Of a DNA stretch of 64,000 bases, positions 59,905-64,000 are shown one piece after another. Origin of the DNA: Callorhinus ursinus (Eukaryota; Chordata; Mammalia; Carnivora; Otariidae); the NCBI RefSeq assembly GCF_003265705.1, contig NW_020312828.1:59190391-59254390 (forward strand), in the 5' to 3' direction. Every line of letters starts with the position of its first letter. The first letter of the stretch is position 1. The position numbers and the translations under genes are program-made. The notes beneath the pieces were generated by a model. That model saw only the letters and a list, made by a program, of their open reading frames with translations. It ran no database searches and was not told the DNA's origin.

Positions 59905-62304
59905 TAGTCATGGCAAGACAGAAAACAAATAGTTTCACTAATTAAATATGGTCTGTTGATATGTAATAAATGAAGAGCTTTGAAATAAATAACAATTACA
60001 TGGTGCTGTAAATGTATCCACTGAGTGTAGGAGTACAATTAGGCACCAAATTATACGGGAAAATGCAGTTGCATCTCAAGAAGGATCCGAAGCCATAAAA
60101 CCTGTCCTTGCTTGAGCCATTGTATTCCACAAACCCTGGGGCTCTACAGTGGTTTCAGTGCTTTTCTGATTTTCCACAAATTTGCTCCAATTTTTACTTC
60201 ACATCTCTCTCTATAATACCTAATCTGATACTGTCATATTATCTTCATTATATTTCTTTTATAAACTTTCTTGATTCTTTCAGACCATCTGTCCATCTAT
60301 ATTGCCTCCAAATGCATCAGTTAAACTCTGCCAGAAAACATCATTCAAAATTTGACACTTACTCTAAAATACCTCTGATTAAGAAACAAGAGATGGCTTG
60401 TAGGAAAGTCCAGCTTTCAACCAGCTGCTCCTTCTAAAGGTTACAATTACTCTTTCCTCTGTTTAACCTATAACCACAAAACTTACTCTTTAAAATCTTC
60501 ATGAAAGTGCAGAAGACACAAAAAATACTGAACTGTGTTTGTCACTTTATTTTTAGCCAATGTGAAAAGTTATAGACTGGGACACACTATGTTTTAATTT
60601 GGGAAGGGGTGTAAATGTATGATGCCCGTGGTCCAATAATTCCAAGGAATCAATGGATATTATCTCTATACTTTATTTCCTAATCAGAGCCTACGAGGCT
60701 TTTTGTGGGAGAGGAGGTAATGGAAAGAGAGAATCAAGAGTATTTAGTCATTAAATCTATTACTAACTCCATTTTCTCCATCTCTTTCCTTATAATGTCA
60801 CAGAGATAAAGCTAGTAGCAAAGACTCAACCCTGGGACATCTCCCCAGTTGCCTGGCAATGCATGACACATTTGTACTTTTGGTCACTCAATCTAATTGT
60901 CTATTATAATTCCTAGTAAAATAAAAAAAATCACATTATAGAAGACTAACTTTCTACATGGAAATAAAACTTTTCAAGTATCATTTGCTGTGATTTTTAT
61001 TCCTAGTACTGTTTGCTGATGCATGGTCTTTCCAATAAGATTGGGGTAGCCATTTTTTTAGACTAACAGAAGCAGCCAACTAAATAAAAAGCATAAATAA
61101 ATACATAATTATGCACAGGACTTCCTTATAGGCCCTAACAACCTACTGCCAGTATAACAGTATGACATAAGGCACTTTGATTTATAAGAACCTGACACCT
61201 GAGAGAGAGAAAGAGACTTGGATTTTGAACTCCAAGAAAGTTTGGTTTAAAAAGCTGTCATAGTGTTAATGCAAGCCATAATAGAAAGTCAATCAGAATA
61301 AAACTTAGTAGTGTGTTTTCATTTTTGCTTTGCCACCCAGAAAGATGAAATCTTTTCTTGTGGATTTTTAAAAGAAATTTTGAGGGAGAAGAAGAGGAAA
61401 AAGATTTAGCTGTAAAGGTAGATCTTAGACATGGAATTCCTACATACGAAAAACTCTATAGTGGATTGGGAGTTTATAAAGGAAAATGCAAATAAGTAGT
61501 TTGAGGATAGCAGGATAGAAGGGAATTTTGCTCTATTTTCCAACAGAAAATTATTTCTTTTGAAAAGAAGAAAAGACTAAGATGGAGGAAGAGGTATTGA
61601 TGTGGCAACCACCAGGCCTTGACCAGGGCAAAAGAACAGACAAGAAAGACACTAGCCTTTGAAATAATTTGAAATAATTTGACAAGCAGAGACAGTTGAA
61701 ACAGAAGCTGACAGTCAAAGGTCAAGCTAGATACACGGATCTCAAACACCTCAAACAGAGGTTACTGAGAGCCAGAGAAGAACCAAAGTTCTGGTTTTCA
61801 AAATAATTTGCTTATGTATCATCCCCTAAAAGAATTTTTAAAGGCTATATTCTTGCTCATTGTAAAAATTGTCATCTGTAATTTTCCATCCTCGTTTTAA
61901 ATAGTTGTAAGATATGCCATTTCTAGTATATTATACATATTGAATTTTAAAATAAACTTGTTACATCAGTTTTTTAAATGTATCCAACGAACTAGAAATA
62001 AAATAGATTTGATATCTGCTATCATAGTTAAAAAAATTAAATAAACTTGCTAGGTCTACTTTATCAGTCAGAAATTTTAAAATAGAATATTCATTTTTTT
62101 CTTTGAACAGTTTTCATTTTAATTTCACTATAGAATTTAATGAGGTAATGCAATATTATGTTTTAAAGTATTTTATTAATCAGCCTATCATACTTCATTA
62201 TAATAAAAATATGCATATAAACTGAAATTCCATTTTTTATTTTCCACTTTATTTTCCTGAGATCATGAAGCTTTTAGTGAAAAAAACAGAAAAAGTGTTA
62301 TCAA
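59905..62304. other. AT-rich sequence without a recognised gene
   Basis: Frames at 60108-60437 (109 codons, plus) and 61474-61749 (91 codons, minus) have no recognisable domain. A direct repeat of 'gaaataattt' occurs at 61661-61680. No named repeat was recognised. Confidence 0.5.
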
Positions 62305-62690
62305 TAGGAGCCCAGTTAAATCAGGGTATAACTACATAATGGAATACTATGCAGCTTAAAAATCAACAATGACTCTATTTATTTACATACTCATATAGAG
62401 AATATCCTAAGGTATGTCACATGAAAAACAAGGAACAAAATAATGTTAAAAGGGAGAGTAAAATAAGAATTTCTATGTGTACTTGATTTCTTAAGCAAAA
62501 ACAAAAGAAAACAAACAAAAACCTCTAAAATCATTAAGACAATACAGTCATCACTATGATGAAACGTAGAGCAGGATATTAGACAGATGAGTCAAGGGTG
62601 GAAGAAAAATGTTTACTAACAATTAATTTTGGGTTTCGAGCCATGTGAATATTTGACATAGATACATATGTGTGTGTAATTATTATTAAT
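62305..62690 (+). mobile_element. Old L1ME-type 3' end, plus strand
   Basis: 'catataatggaatactatgc'-like text (62331-62355), 'gtcacatgaaaaacaaggaa', 'aataagaatttctatgtgta' and 'ggtttcgagccatgtgaata' follow the end of ORF2 and the 3' UTR of old L1ME elements. Confidence 0.7.
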
Positions 62691-64000
62691 ATACTATAGC
62701 AAAGACTGAATATTATAAATTTTGATAAATAATCCAAAAACCATAAAATACATTTCAATGAAAACATATCACTTAATGAGATAAATGAAGATGGATTTTT
62801 CCAATTAGATTATGCATATGTGAATAAATATTATTTATCATTACAATGTAACAGGAATAATTCTATTCCTACCCTGTTTTTCCATGGTATAGTTTATTTA
62901 CTCAGAAACCTTCTAAACAATACAGAAAGTAGATGGGAGAAGAAACTTTATGTGGCCATTTTACTCAATTTTTTTTTAATCTCTTTCTAAGTTTTATGTC
63001 AAAAATTCTGAAGTGAGCTATCATAAAAAAATTAATTTTACTTATCTATCATATGATAACTGAATTAACTCTTCCTTTTGATTAGAACAAATTACTGGAC
63101 AACATGCAATTTACAAAATTATTTCTTACCTGGTTATTAGAGTCATTAACTGTTTCGATTTTGTAAAAGCATATAAAAATACTGTGAAAAATCTTCAAAA
63201 GACTATTACTGATACTTGTTAATCTTTTACTTAATCTTATTTAAATACCAAGAAAGGGTTGAGAATATAAAATCATTGTTAATGTCAAGAATTTTGCTAC
63301 TACACCATGTTTTTTAATTTTTATGTAATTTATTTGCCTTAAAAAATTTGCTACAGTCCTATCACAATTTTTTTTATTTTAGTACAGTATGAACAAAGGC
63401 AGAATTCTTTAGGACAATCAGATCAAGGTATACTTAAAATTAACATCAAGTTGTGTTTATATTCAGATAGTCTGATCCTCTCCTTTGAAATGAAAATGGA
63501 AACCACTGTAATTGAAGGCAAATGCACACATTTGTTCTTCTATACAAAAACTCATTCTTTATATAAACTCAACCACAATATTAATTAAATTAGAAATCTT
63601 AAGAAACACTTACGGGCACATATCCATGGATAATCCTCAGAACTTGGATTTCCCATGATTCCATGACTAGGTCTTTCCTCAAGGCAAAGATTCTGAACAT
63701 TTAGGTGATACCTCATCTCCTGTCAATAAAATTGTAACATTTCAAGTGTAATAACTTAAAGTAGAAGCAATGGATGTAGTAGATTCAGTAGTTGATAATT
63801 CCAGGCTTGGGTTCTGCATATGCAACAAGAGGTGAGCAGAGGCAAGAAGCACCTACTCCTAAAATGGGATGACAAGATGACACCAAGATTCCTCATTCTG
63901 AGTGTCTCAAAACTCACTGGACTCTACATTACTATTCTAGTGTAGGCACTTTGTGAGAACTTGAAGAGTGTCATCAATGCAAGGAGAGAGCAGGGCATTT
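62691..64000. other. AT-rich sequence without a recognised gene
   Basis: Nothing supported to the end of the window. The last 400 bases are less AT-rich but show no exon-like frame. Confidence 0.5.

Overview
This is mammalian nuclear DNA, and the repeats point to a caniform carnivore. Fifteen copies of a tRNA-derived carnivore SINE (Can-SINE, head 'gcctgggtggctcag', A-rich tail with 'aataaataaataaaatctt') are present. None has the dog-type head, and the young LINE-1 has the 3' UTR I associate with bears, seals and mustelids. I therefore infer an arctoid carnivore; the species cannot be told from the window alone.

I find no host protein-coding exon, no functional RNA gene, no CpG island and no CRISPR or prokaryote-like system. 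The window looks like an AT-rich gene desert or a very large intron, filled by successive waves of retrotransposons. The only long open frames belong to LINE-1.

Layout. 1-404 is an assembly gap. 405-5780 is a young, almost complete L1 on the plus strand: ORF1 carries one frameshift and ORF2 carries a single in-frame TGA at codon 854 of 1272. 5781-16900 is mostly unrecognised AT-rich sequence with an L2 end, a MIR and a solo LTR. About 16900-19695 is an unusually long L2 copy that still shows endonuclease and reverse transcriptase motifs, split by a SINE. 20049-21095 is a minus-strand L1 3' end whose poly(A) tail has grown into a (TTTC)n tract containing a 10-base gap. 23553-29868 is an ancient, near full-length L1M broken by three SINEs. 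32.7-40.1 kb holds SINEs (one nested in another), L1M pieces, MER5 pieces, MIRs and an LTR, plus a non-repeat stretch at 38.6-39.05 kb with seven GATA-type motifs followed by a TATA box. 41625-45436 is a 5'-truncated L1 whose reverse transcriptase catalytic motif has been deleted. 45.4-64 kb is mostly unique AT-rich sequence with scattered L2, MIR, LTR, L1M and SINE copies.

The elements work together only as parasite and host: L1 supplies the endonuclease and reverse transcriptase that mobilise the SINEs. The target-site duplications, often starting with an A run, and the A-rich tails show this directly. The most useful leads are the nearly intact L1, the GATA cluster, the SINE-in-SINE insertion, the L1 lacking its RT active site and the L2 with readable RT motifs. 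I found nothing that qualifies as a new biological system.
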